Part shown: piece after piece, positions 11,094-21,764 of the stretch | Numbering within the stretch: position 1 is the first letter of the stretch | Layout of the letters: each line of letters starts with the position of its first letter | Assembly (NCBI GenBank): GCA_030867875.1 | Contig: JAOWCC010000577.1 | Location: forward strand, 74,209,012-74,273,011 | Direction: 5' to 3' | DNA: 64,000 nt | Origin: Actinernus sp. WN-2022 | Taxonomy: Eukaryota > Cnidaria > Anthozoa > Actiniaria > Actinernidae | Notes under the pieces: generated by a model | Database searches by the model: none | The model's input: only the letters and a program-made list of their open reading frames with translations | What the model was told of the DNA's origin: nothing | Position numbers and translations under genes: made by a program

Positions 11094-11290
11094 TTTGTGA
11101 CCTTTCACGAGAAAACGCACACTAACGCTTTTCCGTTTAGTGCTCTAAACCGTTTGTTATCCGTTTAAACGGGTAAAAAGGTCGTTTAAACGTTTTCGAA
11201 AATCGTTTAAACGGTTTTGAAATTCGTTTAAACGATTTCAGAAATCGTTTGCTTTTCCAGCCTGCCCGTTTAATTGCCTTGGCAAACCGT
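11094..11290. repeat. CGTTTAAACG minisatellite module, left copy
   Basis: It begins with a GTGACCTTTCACGAGAAAAC end sequence, then ACTAACGCTTTTCCGTTTA, then units of about 21 bp carrying the palindrome CGTTTAAACG. The same end and array occur inverted at 27195-27515. A lysine/arginine/phenylalanine-rich frame on the minus strand is a repeat artefact. Confidence 0.8.
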
Positions 11291-11603
11291 TTGATTGAAG
11301 CGCTTCGTACTTCACCTTGAGAACTTATCTTCTTTTTGTTTTGACAGATCGATCTAGTCGGCATATTTCTTACCGCGGGTGAGCCTTGGTGAGCGTCCTC
11401 TGCCATGGACGAGCCAGTAAACAAACGTGCACCCTCATCGAGTTACTGTAGCTCGCATCGCTAGAACTTCAAGAAGTTCGACCCAAAAGAAGTTCAACTT
11501 AATTCAAACAGTTCGAAACTCGATTACTTATGGGAATTGCGTAAAGTGTACTATCTGTTGGTGTGTATAAATAAACTGTGACCTCTCACAGGTTAAACGG
11601 GCC

Positions 11604-12031
11604 TTTTGCGGAACTCTAGTCGCGCTCTTAGTCTCCGCTGTCGCTGGTTTCACAGACTGAATCTTCACAATACTTCGATAGTTTTCTTCGTTTATTTCTA
11701 CGTCCTCACTTCATTACAATCTGTGCGTTCTGATCTAACTGTGCATTACAAGCTTTCTTTGTATTCGAGTCCTTTGTTCTTAAAAGTTAATAATGCGATT
11801 ACAGTACTTGTCAATCAAGATTAAGTTTACGACAACTAATTACTTACTTACTAAACCAATAGCCTAAGCTTCTACAATTTACCGCTTCTGTATCATAACA
11901 ATAGCTATTTCCTGGGCTGTTTTACCATCCGAGCGTTTTCAATTAATTAAGGCTAACTCTAAGGTAATTGTTTAACGTTCATTATGGTAATTACTACCGG
12001 TATCAATTAACTACCTGAAAGTTTCACAACA
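11604..12031 (-). repeat. BEL/Pao 3' LTR (about 428 bp)
   Basis: In element orientation it begins TGTTGTGAAAC (12031) and ends CCGCAAAA (11604). About 195 bp of it near the TGTTGTG end is missing from the other LTR. Confidence 0.85.
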
Positions 12032-12045
12032 CACTCCCCTCCTTG
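12032..12045 (-). promoter_or_regulatory. polypurine tract
   Basis: On the minus strand AAGGAGGGGAGTG runs directly into the TGTTGTG start of the 3' LTR, the expected plus-strand primer position. Confidence 0.75.
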
Positions 12046-12051
12046 ACTCGT

Positions 12052-12741
12052 CTACGAGTCAAGCATGCTCCTAGTTTTCCAGCTAGCGTCTAAAGCTGCT
12101 GCGCGCCTTGGAGTGCTTCTCACTATCGGAGCCTCCACTGTTACCGTGCTCGGTAGCTCGGCCCGGTTCTCGCTTGCGCTATTTACCTCAAGAGGATAGA
12201 GCTTTTGTACCGGTCTGGACATGCGTATAGGCCTCCCCCTTGTGATGACTCGGATGTTTGCTCCTCTAACAACATTATCCCTACCTTTCACTAAACTCTC
12301 TACAACTGCCATCTTCCAACTACCTCTTTTACTGTTGTCCTCTTGCACTGTCACTACGTCCCCAATCTGAATAGCTCTTCCCTCTTTACCTGCCTTACTA
12401 CGATGATACTCTCTGAGTCCTGTAAGATACTCGTTTCTCCAACTGCTCCAAAAATGTGCTAATCTAGTGCTGAGATATCCAAACCTCTCCCTGCAGCTAC
12501 TAGTACTATCTCTACCTACGTCGTCCGGTTCCGCGAGTTCATCTGGCACAGACTTTATTCGCCGGCCAAAAATCAAATGTGACGGTGTTAACACTTCCTC
12601 GTCTGCCTCATTGTACTCGTACGTTAGCGGCCTGCAATTTAAAGTTGCCTCTACCTCCACTAACACTGTTAGCAGCTCATCGAACGTTAACCTCGCATTG
12701 CCTAACACCTTCCTAAGACATCCCTTAACATTTCCTACCAT
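12052..12741 (-). pseudogene. BEL/Pao integrase C-terminal part and DUF5641 region
   Basis: Contains the segment with the expected third catalytic Glu (VEVEATLNCRPLTY), then LTPSHLIFGRR, and a C-terminal DUF5641-like domain (GDVVTVQEDNSKRGSWKMA). It is in a different frame from the upstream integrase core; the break lies near 12745-12775. Confidence 0.85.
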
Positions 12742-12745
12742 TCTC

Positions 12746-14362
12746 TCAAAAAATCCTCCCCACCAGGGAGCCTCTCTCGAGATTAAACCTCCACTCGATT
12801 CTCCTAGTATCTAGATCCTCTCTTACTGCTGGGTGGCTGAACAGCTCGTTCAATGCCTTCTCTGTTGCCTGAAATGTCTTGGCATTTTCTGACACTATAA
12901 GTGTGGGTGTACCCCTTCTGGCTACAAATCTCCTCAGACATCTCCTAAACGCTGCTGCTGACAAATCTTCAACTAGTTCTAAGTGAAGCGCTCGGGTCAC
13001 GCAACACGAAAATAAAGCTATGTACACTTTAGTCATACCTCCTGCTCCCTTGGTGTACATCGGTCCCGCGAAGTCTACTCCTACCTTTGAAAACGGTGGT
13101 GACTCTCTCACTCTGAACTCCGGAAGTGCTGCGGTAGGTGGCGCGCTATAGGCCTTGCCTAACAACTTCTTACACGTAACACAACTCCCCACCACCTTCT
13201 TCACTAACTGTCTACCCTTTGGTACCCAGTACCGTGACCTAAGCTCGGCCAGTGTGGCCCTAACACCGCTATGGTGAACTCTACTATGACACTCTGCTAT
13301 AATCAGCTTAGCTAATCTGTGGTCTTTAGGCAAAATGATCGGCCTCCTAGCGTCAAATTCTAAGTCAGAATTTACTAGCCTTCCCCCGCATCTCAAGATT
13401 CCAGCACCCTCGGTGATCTCCAGTTCACTTTCCAATTGCTTGAAATTGCCTTGTTTCTTTAACTCTGTCTGTGCCGCTTTCACCCACTCAATTTCTGCTT
13501 CGCTCAACTCTGTCACTTGTAACATACCTGCAAATTTCTCTTCTTTACCGACTTTTCTCTTCAAGTTACTTACAAATCGCTTTACCCATGCAGTCACACG
13601 CACTAGTCTTTCAAATCTACCGTACCTGTTTATATCTATCACATTGCTGATACCTAGCGTCTGCTGTACCTCTACTATCAAGGCTGACACAGTTTTCTTC
13701 TCTTCCTCACGGCTTTCTGGGGTTTGCACATTTTCCTCCGCAACTGGCCATTCGCCTCGTTTTCGTGTCAACCATTCTGGGCCTTCCCACCAGAGCCTGT
13801 CTTCCTTGAGCGTCGACGCTAGTGCCCCCCTGGACCCTATGTCTGCTGGGTTGTCTTCACCCGGGCAATGTTCCCAGTCCTCTTTGCTCGTCAACTGCAA
13901 AATTTTGTTGACTCTGTGGCGGACAAATTGCTTCCACTCCCCTCGGTTCCGTATCCAGCACAGCGCGGTCTTGCTATCCGACCAATACTTAGTGCCACTC
14001 ACCTCTAACCGCGTCTCTAACGCCCGCCTTACCGTGTCCATGAGCTGGGCTAATATCCAAGCAGACATTAACTCTTGGCGAGGGATCGTCAGACTCTTTA
14101 GAGGTGCTACTCTGGTCTTGCTGGCTATCAGTCTTACGTGACTTCCTTCGTTCGTCCGGTAGACGAGATATACATGTACCATGGCACAATAAGCTTTGCT
14201 GCTCGCGTCACCAACACCGTGTAGGCAGCACTCGAGAACTTCTTCCTTTGTATGTTCATACAAACATCTGTGGACTGTAATTTCTTTCACTCTCGACAAG
14301 TCTTCAATCCACGCGTCCCATTTCCTCCTTGCGTCTCCTTGAAGTTCATCGTCCCAGTCCAA
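12746..14362 (-). pseudogene. BEL/Pao RNase H and integrase core
   Basis: A 538-codon open stretch. RNase H-type motifs (VGDASSKAYCAM and YWSDSKTALCWI) come first. An HHCC-type integrase zinc finger follows (HSRVHHSGVRATL, then CVTCKKL). The integrase core has GVDFAGPM with the first Asp. The second catalytic position reads VSENAKTF, where the family normally has Asp (SDNAK), so Asp is replaced by Glu. The stretch ends by frameshift just before the third catalytic residue. Confidence 0.9.
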
Positions 14363-14369
14363 TTTACCC

Positions 14370-14834
14370 TTACAAAGCTCTTGAAATAGAATCTTTATAC
14401 ACTGTACTTACTAAAACCGGTCCGATTATTCCCAGCGGATCAAACAAACCTGCTAATAAGCTTAACACGCTACGCTTGGTTGACCGTGCTCTAGCCGCTT
14501 TGTCGACAATCTGCCTGAAACTAAAATTAATTGTGTCTTCTTCACAATTCCACTGTAGTCCTAAAACCTTTTCAGAACTTAGCTCCGGCCCCAATGTTAA
14601 CTTTGCGTAAGTCTCAGAGTCACCCGTCACGCCTTTGTAGTTTTCTTGTTGACAGCGCCTAGTTTCTTTCTCTCCGTCTGCTATGCGCTCTCGCAAATTC
14701 TTATTGTTAGTCTTCCATTTCCGCAGCTTAAAACCGCCTTCTGCTAACCTCTGTTTGCCTGTACGCGTCGTCTGCGTTGCTTTCTCCTGATACCAGATCG
14801 TCAACATAGAAACTCTCGAAGAGCTTGCTCGCAA
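14370..14834 (-). pseudogene. BEL/Pao RT connection region
   Basis: Covers the segment between the RT palm and RNase H, including LGLQWNCEEDTINF and LLAGLFDPLGIIGPVL, both typical of Pao polymerases. It is out of frame with both neighbours. Confidence 0.85.
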
Positions 14835-15255
14835 ATTCCGGATCCGATTCTTTGAACTTCGAAATGTGATGTCTAAGCGTTGCGTTCAACAGAAATGGCG
14901 ATGAATTTAACCCAAATACGACGCGGCTAAAACGATAAACAACGGTTCTTGAGCTAGGGTCAAGCACATCTTCTAACCACAAAAACCTGAGGCAGTCCCT
15001 GTCCGCTTTGTCTACCTCTATGTTTAGAAACGCTTTCTCTATATCTCCAATTAGAGCTACTCTTTTCTGTCTAAACCTAACTAAGATGTCAAATAGCAGA
15101 GGATTCATCGATGGCCCCACATGAAGACAGTCATTGAGTGATACCCCCTTACCGTTTCTTTCCTTTGCTGACGCATCGTATACGACCCTTAGTTTAGTGG
15201 TGCTCGCTTGTCTACGTATTACCGGTAAATGTGGCAGATAACTTTCTAACTCCAT
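14728..15255 (-). pseudogene. BEL/Pao reverse transcriptase palm
   Basis: Pao-type RT with KLRVVYDASAK, GDIEKAFLNIEV (catalytic Asp), FGLNSSPFLLNATL and the YVDD box in ESFYVDDLVSGE. The catalytic residues are intact, but the frame closes soon after the YVDD box. Confidence 0.92.
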
Positions 15256-15263
15256 GACCTTCT

Positions 15264-15875
15264 CTATAATTCCTGCTTCAGTTGTTCTTTAATTACCGAG
15301 TCGTACGCTAGTGGCACTTCTGGTTCTTCCCTGAGCTTTTTTACTTGACCCTTCAATCGCGACATGCTATTCGCGTAATTACTAGGCAAACTCTCGTGAC
15401 CTACTTTCCAATTCCAGGGTAGTTTTACCGAGTAACTCTGTCCAGTGAACGATATATTATCAGCAAATTCTTCACATACCTCGTCACGCTCCTTGATGCC
15501 TATTGTTTCTAAGTCCCACAGCATCTGAATGTCTCTGTCTAGTTTCTCTGTCTTCGTGTTATTCTGAGCTACAAAATTGCACTGACTTTCCTGCCCTCGG
15601 CGCAATTCACTACCTCTCAAGGGACCTGAAAGAACCCATCCTAATTTTGTCTCTATCGCTACCGGGTCATCTATCTTCCCTCTTATGGTACGACCGGTCT
15701 GAAACCTCCACAGGAAGTCTGCTCCTATCAAAACGTCTATCTCTAAACTTTCTTCATGCCTGCAAACATCCGAAAGCCATACACCCCTTAAATGCGAATA
15801 CTCTTTTCGTGCTAACTCTAGATGTTCATTCTGAATGTTTGAAATATCCGGAACTACAAACGCTTCTATGCGCAT
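15264..15875 (-). pseudogene. BEL/Pao protease C-terminal part and linker to RT
   Basis: Begins with the second part of the DUF1758 protease region (IDVLIGADFLWRF, then LGWVLSGPL) and continues into the linker before RT. It ends at a frameshift stop near 15264-15285. Confidence 0.85.
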
Positions 15876-16699
15876 AACTTCGCCGCCTCCTGTTGGGGAG
15901 CAACTACGCCTCTTAACATAGACTCAGTGGACTTGCGCCCAAACGTGCTTACGCTTAACCAGTCACTCCTTATAGGTTCTAAAGACATAGTCTGTACCGC
16001 GCGCTCTGTTACAAATGATTTGTGACTCGCTGAGTCAAACAAAACTCTAATCCTTCGCTCCCCTTTTCCCTTAAGTAAAGCTTGTGCGGTCTGTAAAGCC
16101 ACACGATTTCCGGTCCCAACATGCATGCTATTAGGCGCGCTAGCCGCGGCGGCCGCTTGGTTACTGACCGCCCCACTTCCCTCGGGGTTTTGTACCTCGT
16201 GCATACAAAGTGACGTATGGTGCTCGCCCTTACACCACTTACAAGTTACCTTAACCCTACAATCCCGGGCTCTGTGGCCTTTCCTTACACATTTAAAACA
16301 TCTACCATATTTACCCACAAGTCTCTTACGTTCCTTGGGGTCCGTGTTCACGGTGCAGTCCTCATGCACGTGTCCGCCTCGGCAAAATGCACAGTTCTCT
16401 CTGCTTTGGCCCGTCAACAAAGTACTCGCGATTGATGGCCCACTGCTTCTCTTTCTCCCTTCGTTTCTGTACATGTCATTATGCATTTCACCATTCCTCA
16501 CAGTTCTGTCCTGACGATTTAGCTGATATTCTTCCCGCAGTTCGACTTCCTTTCCCACAGCATCAAGTAAATCCTTCATCTCCCACTCCAAATGATTTTC
16601 TCCCCTCGTTATAGTCAGTCTCAAAGGCTCTGGCAGCTTTTCCAAAATAGAGGGAACAACAATACTCGAGTACCCGGAATCTTCCACGTTTAAAGCCAC
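15866..16699 (-). pseudogene. BEL/Pao gag C terminus, zinc knuckles and protease start
   Basis: Contains the gag end (PSILEKLPEPLRL, then HLEWEMKDLLDA), cysteine/histidine knuckles (CAFCRGGHVHEDC, CFKCVRKGHRARDC, CKWCKGEHHTSLC), and an aspartic-protease start LFDSASHKSFV with the active-site Asp. It is shifted relative to the upstream gag frame near 16700. Confidence 0.88.
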
Positions 16700-16706
16700 T
16701 AGTCCT

Positions 16707-17459
16707 CTATAGTCTCTGAGTCTCTACAGTATCGTAGAGTGCTCTCAGCCGTGAAGTATCTCTCTCGTTATAAACTGGCAACACCTTCATCAGCTCGTTG
16801 ATGTGCGCCCTTTGAATGGCCGCTTTCTTCCCAAAACGCCTCTTCAACAGTTCTACGGCCTCTCCATAGTTCGCCGCCGTCAGCGCAAATCCAGCAATCG
16901 TTGACTTTGCTGGTTCTTCTACCAGTCCTTTCAGATATGAGAACTTGTCGATGTCTGAAAGGGCGTCGTTATGTTCAATGGCGCTCTCGAATGAGTCCCA
17001 GAACTCCTGCCACTCGTGCACTTTTCCCGTAAATTTCTTAACCTCCAGTTTAGGTAATCTCACGCGTACTTGCCTCCTCTCGTGTGTATGCTGTTCGTGT
17101 TGTCCCGCTTGAGGGCTCGCCGGCGGTGTAGCTTGCGCTGCTGGAGCCAATCGCTCTTCGATGAACTTCACCGCAGTTTTGATTTTCGCTCTTAGGGTGC
17201 AACTTCGCTCGATCTCCTCGGCGATTTCTTCATCCGTTCCATCCTCATCCTCTATCAGCGGTAGTATTTTTTCGTCTAACGTGCTGATCGCAGCGAGTTG
17301 CTCTTCTAGCGAAGACTTCAATTGAAGCGCCTTCTGTCTCACGCTCTCACTGTACTCGCTGCTCATGCACGCCGTCATTTGGGAGAATATCTTGGCCACG
17401 AACACTCGATGGCCTGTTCTCATTCTTTTCTTTTTCCTCAGTTGTTCGGCCATTTCCAA
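16707..17459 (-). pseudogene. BEL/Pao gag N-terminal part (DUF1759)
   Basis: A coiled-coil-prone N terminus followed by the DUF1759 signature (LPKLEVKKFTGKVHEWQEFW and YLKGLVEEPAKSTIAGFALT). The ATG is about 40 bases after the 5' LTR. The nested ATG at 17453 is an equally possible start. Confidence 0.9.
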
Positions 17460-17473
17460 ACCAACTCAGTACT

Positions 17474-17491
17474 ATCCGGCTCGAAGGACCA
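17474..17491 (-). promoter_or_regulatory. primer-binding site
   Basis: TGGTCCTTCGAGCCGGAT begins two bases inside the 5' LTR. A TGG start complementary to a tRNA CCA end is expected; I have not identified the tRNA. Confidence 0.7.
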
Positions 17492-17493
17492 CG

Positions 17494-17725
17494 TTTTGCG
17501 GAACTCTTGTCGCGCTCTTAGTCTCCGCTGTCGCTGGTTTCACAGACTGAATCTTCACAATACTTCGATAGTTTTCTTCGTTTATTTCTACGTCCTCACT
17601 TCATTACAATCTGTGCGTTCTGATCTAACTGTGCATTACAAGCTTTCTTTGTATTCGAGGCCTTTGTTCTTAAAAGTTAATAATGCGATTACAGTACTTC
17701 TCAATCAAGATTAAGTTTCACAACA
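17494..17725 (-). repeat. BEL/Pao 5' LTR, internally deleted (232 bp)
   Basis: Matches the other LTR with about three substitutions but lacks an internal block of about 195 bp. The deletion endpoints coincide with short AAGTTT repeats in the longer LTR. Confidence 0.85.
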
Positions 17726-18159
17726 GGGCCAGACCGTTCGTCATCCGTTTTTCGCATCATGTGGAAACTGTTCAGATACATGTACGTAAATGAAGTGAAA
17801 ACTTTCAAACCGTTTGATTCCGTAAGCATCTCGATTTCTAAAAGAAAATTTTATCTGTAGAGAATTTTTGGTGCGATCTCAAAAGCAAAACAAACACTGC
17901 GGAGTCATTGATTATTCAAATCAGTTTGCGGAGATATCACACTTCTGTGTCGCGGAATTCAAGACTCGGACCACTGGAAAACAGATCCACATTAAATAAA
18001 AAGAACTGCAGAATATTATATTTAGTAGACGTTTATCATTTGATAGTAAAGTTGAGAAGCTTTGTGGTGATTTAAACTACAATGCGGCGGCACTCTCGAG
18101 TCTTGTTGTGTCAAAAACCAGACAATCAGTCTTCACGGCTGAAAGCACATGTCAACAGA

Positions 18160-18228
18160 GAATCAATAGCTGTTATTACGGCTGAGCCAAATGGTAAGCG
18201 GTTTCACCCATCAGTCCTCATGAAAACG
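18160..18228. repeat. inverted repeat arm flanking the LINE, left
   Basis: AATAGCTGTTATTACGGCTG followed by GCGGTTTCACCCATC is repeated inverted at about 20075-20150, on the other side of the LINE. Confidence 0.65.
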
Positions 18229-18610
18229 AGGCTTTCGGGTCAACCATTTCGAAATGAGATGGAGTCACGTTGAACGGAGATCACCAAGAAGATAATGCCC
18301 CAAACGATTATTTTCTAAAGAAAAGCAAGAATAAATGCTAAGCAGTGTCTGTCCTTGGCCACTGTAGTGATTTGACGGAATTTGTTTTACAAGCCTTGTC
18401 TTCAGAAGCTTCTTGGGTCCTTTAGGCTTTAAAGTCAACAACTCACACGATAACTCCTCTTCGCATTCAGCCTTATGAAGCTTAGGCCACTCAGCGTCTT
18501 ACAATCGCTACTAGTGCATCGAATGAAGAGACAGGAATGATAAAGCAGAGTAAAACTACGATATTTCATGGAAAATTTCACTCAAACAAGCTCAAAGCTG
18601 AAACAGCCTC

Positions 18611-20062
18611 ATCATCATCATCATCATCATGTTTTATTTGACTCAATAATAAATTTACAATTTGGAAATATACTTATGAATTGACATTACGATGTGAATA
18701 TTTGAACATATAATATTAACTAATATAATTATTTTATTGAGTTCGGGTCATCCTAATAGCATAAACTAATCGAGAGGATGACCCTCAATACTTATATTTA
18801 AAGGGAGAATACATTAAAGTAAGTTTGTATTTCTTCAGTAATAGTATTATAATCTAATAAATATTATAAAATCAAGACTAGTCAAAGGAATAATTATCTA
18901 AAACAGAGCATTTAATATTTTTACGAAAGGAGACGAGAGAGGTTATGTTTCTTGTATCAGAAGGTAAAGAATTCCAAAGTTTTGAGCCAGTATATTGAAG
19001 AGAACGTAGTCCATAGTGAGTAGTTTTAACAGCTTTTAAATATATATCATTACTTAGAGATTGACGGGTGGGATAGGAGTGAACATTGGATACATACTTA
19101 AAATAGTCACTAAAGCTACTAGGTGTTAGATTATGAGACCACTGAAAAAGAAATGTAAGAATTTGAAGATTAATAACATCGTTAAACTTAAGCATGTTGA
19201 GTGATTTAAAGAGAGGTTCAGAGTGGGATCTAGGTTCTGAAAAAGTTATAATTCTTACAGCTTTTTTCTGGATTATAGAAATAGGCTTTAGGTAACTATG
19301 GTATGTAAGACCCCAGGCTTGAACACCATAAGTTATAAATGGATAAACTAGAGCATAATAAAGCATAACAAGGATATCAGTATTGACAAAATGTCTAACC
19401 TTAGACAAAATGCCAATAGTTTTTGATAACTTTAAGCATAGTTCATTAATGTGACATTTCCAGTTAAGATTAGAATCAAATGAAATTCCTAAATATTTTA
19501 CAGAAGAAACTTGTTTAATAATTATATTATCAATTCTGATATTAAAAGACTGAGTAGGCTTATGTTGATTAGAATGGAATAATATAAAATTAGTTTTTTG
19601 TAGACTAAGAGCTAATCTATTAGTTTTCATCCAGTCAGCAACTGCCCTTAATTCATTATTTATTAATTGTTGGAGGTGTTCAAGATTTTTAGAAGAATAA
19701 TAGATATTAGTATCATCAGCAAATAAATGAAATTTAAGCAAACTTGAAGCATTTGGTAGGTCATTAATGTATAACAAAAATAACAATGGGCCTAACACGG
19801 AACCTTGGGGCACTCCACAATTAATTGGTAAAGGAACAGAATTATGGCCATTAATAGTTACATATTGTTCTCTATTAGAAAGATAAGACAAAAACCAGTC
19901 ATTAATAATGCCTCTTATACCATAATGATTCATTTTAGATAATAAAATTGAATGATTAACAGTGTCAAAAGCTTTTTTCAAATCAATAAATATTCCACAT
20001 CCATATTCATTGCTATCAATTGAATTTCGTATCAATTCAGTTATACTAATAAGGGCATGAGA
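18611..20062 (-). mobile_element. 5'-truncated non-LTR retrotransposon (CR1/L2/Jockey-like)
   Basis: The copy runs from a truncated RT (about 20062) to a 3' microsatellite tail of ATG repeats (18611-18632 in complement). Microsatellite tails are usual for CR1/L2-type LINEs. The endonuclease domain is absent because of truncation. Confidence 0.85.
18878..20035 (-). pseudogene. LINE reverse transcriptase, partial but uninterrupted
   Basis: A 385-codon open frame with FIDLKKAFDTVNH, GVPQGSVLGPLLFLLYINDL, the catalytic LFADDTNIYY box, VKYLGISFDSNLNW, and a C terminus ending in the usual LINE motif GSKLWNSLP. In-frame codons continue upstream to about 20062, so the listed Met is only internal. 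There are no frameshifts, so the copy is young or well preserved. Confidence 0.9.
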
Positions 20063-20069
20063 TGAGTCG

Positions 20070-20150
20070 ATGACCCGATAAGATGGGTGAAACCGCTGAC
20101 CGTTTCATGGTATTTGGCTCAGTCGTAATAACAGCTATTGAAAACATACG
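20070..20150. repeat. inverted repeat arm flanking the LINE, right
   Basis: Reverse complement of the 18160-18228 arm, with an extra block of about 11 bases. Confidence 0.65.
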
Positions 20151-20676
20151 GAATTACTTCAACAAAAAATCTTAAGGACTGACGGATCTGAGTTTGAAAC
20201 CACAGAAGCTATAAAAGTTTATCAGATGAACGGAAAACACCAGCATGGTGTTTTGTAACGCAATCCTTGTCTGATTTGGTGACAGAATGCACAAATGTTT
20301 TGGAGAGTCGAGATCACCGCTAGAACGTTTTGGTAAGCCATCTTCCAAATTTTCTGATTCAATAGTCGACTCAGGGATGCAGACAAGTGTCTGATTTCGG
20401 ACACGAAAATACCGCAACCTATGTTATTCTCCTTTATAATAAAACTATTCGTCCAGCCTAGTTATCATGCTGCGCTGTAGGGCGGTCCTTTAATAAATCC
20501 CGGGGTTTACAGAACAGTTCAGACACACTTCAGGACACAAGGGTCCAATAACGGGTTCCGTGTTGCTGGTATATTTACGCGTCCACATGAGGCAGTTGCG
20601 CTTAACTTTGTTCATTGTTTTTAAACCCATATCACCAGATTGCAAGTACATTATTCATTAATAGTAAAATAAACAT

Positions 20677-20682
20677 TTTATT
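20677..20682 (-). terminator. poly(A) signal AATAAA
   Basis: AATAAA on the minus strand about 60 bases past the stop codon of the three-exon coiled-coil gene. Confidence 0.7.
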
Positions 20683-20742
20683 GAAAACATTATTTAGCAT
20701 TATTTACATTAACACTGTTGGCTAATTCATTAGCTTTTCTCT

Positions 20743-21615
20743 TTACAAGGAACGCTCCAGTGAATCCAGTCTGTCCATTATACAGTGAACTGAAGCTTCC
20801 ATTCTCGATTCCATGGACGCGATGGAATCCTCGAGCTTTTCTACAACCTGAAACATTAGAAGAAAACGAGATTAGCGCGTGATGCCGCAAACGACATATG
20901 ATGCGCGCATAAGGTGCTAGCTCTGCTATCAATAGTTTACACACACAACACACGAAAAACATTAGTTACCTTACAAAACTTTTCACTTGCATCCAGCTGA
21001 TTTTTAACTGCCTGATCTTTGGCGTCCTGCAACTGCGTGATTTGGTCTTTCAGTGCCTCGCATTCCCGCGTCTTCTGCCGGAGCTGTTGTATAAGGCCAT
21101 CTGTGTCCTCTCTCATCTCCTTGGAGGCGTCGTTCGCACTCATCTCTGGTAATTGCGATGCCCGTTTCTTTGTGCGGTTCAACTGCCAGACTGCTTCTCT
21201 CTCACGTTGTTCTGCGATAAACTGCTCATATGGATGTTCTGGCGGGGTCTGCGGTGAAACTGGCGACGCTGTCTCTGCGCTATCCACGTGCGATGTGTCT
21301 GTCAGTGAAAATAATTAAGTAATAAGAATGAGTTCTCAACAGTCTTCAAGAGGTATATCATGCAAAGTACTCGTGTTTTAAGTGCTCACCTTTCCATGAT
21401 GTTGTTGCCTCCCATTTCTGCACGACCTCTGCTTCGTACCATTTCCTCCCAAATTTTACTTTGACTACATCGCCAGGATTAAGTGTAGGCCAGCGCTTTC
21501 CCTTGTCTGTATTCTCATTGAGGTGTTTCACCTCCTTTCTCTTTGGCCAGTGCGAATGATCACGCCACTCACAATCTGTTTTCCAAATCACCTGAACTTT
21601 ATCGTTGATAGACAT
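20743..21615 (-). CDS. three-exon coiled-coil protein, 219 aa, uncharacterised
   Basis: Exon 1 is 21615-21390, exon 2 is 21298-20970 and exon 3 is 20847-20743. Splice sites are canonical (AAAG|GTGAGC, ACTGACAG|, TAAG|GTAACT, TTTCAG|) and the phases fit exactly, giving 220 codons with the stop. Residues 1-70 form a compact basic/aromatic module (VQVIWKTDCEWRDHSHWP, then GDVVKVKFGRKWYEAEVV) that looks like a small beta-barrel such as Tudor/SH3/PWWP. From memory, similar modules precede BEN domains in cnidarian proteins, but no BEN domain is visible here. Residues about 120-215 are a strongly predicted coiled coil (LIQQLRQKTRECEALKDQI). It is probably nuclear or chromatin-associated, by inference. 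This is the only complete gene in the window with all core signals. Confidence 0.8.
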
Positions 21616-21710
21616 TGCTGAATTACAATCAAGAACTTTTGAAACGGATGAGCAAGATTGACTTTAGCAGATTTCGCTGGATCGAATGATGAGTAATGAT
21701 TTTGTTTATG

Positions 21711-21759
21711 CTTTTATACTCTCCTACGGATCAAAGCAATGATAAAAACTCTTCATTGG
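21711..21759 (-). promoter_or_regulatory. core promoter: TATA box and CCAAT box
   Basis: TATAAAAG on the minus strand (21718-21711) lies about 96 bases upstream of the ATG. A CCAAT box lies at 21759-21755, about 40 bases further upstream. The spacing suits a TATA-driven gene. Confidence 0.6.
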
Positions 21760-21764
21760 TTGGT

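Larger units (their letters stand above)
11604..17725 (-). mobile_element. BEL/Pao LTR retrotransposon, degenerate
   Basis: A full-length element on the minus strand with LTRs at both ends, a 5-bp target duplication GGGCC (11599-11603 and 17726-17730), a primer-binding site next to the 5' LTR, a purine tract next to the 3' LTR, and gag, zinc-knuckle, protease, RT, RNase H and integrase regions in BEL/Pao order. The long frame is interrupted by six frame changes. The comparable parts of the LTRs differ at only about three positions, so insertion looks fairly recent and the copy was either defective when inserted or contains assembly errors. Confidence 0.93.

Noticed and set aside
11137..11424. 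Basic frame with FKRFSKTFKRPF repeats
   Set aside because: It is produced by the CGTTTAAACG array.
12467..12814. 115-codon plus-strand frame
   Set aside because: It is antisense to the BEL/Pao integrase C terminus.
13335..14141. 268-codon plus-strand frame
   Set aside because: It is antisense to the BEL/Pao RNase H and integrase region, which carries clear motifs on the minus strand.
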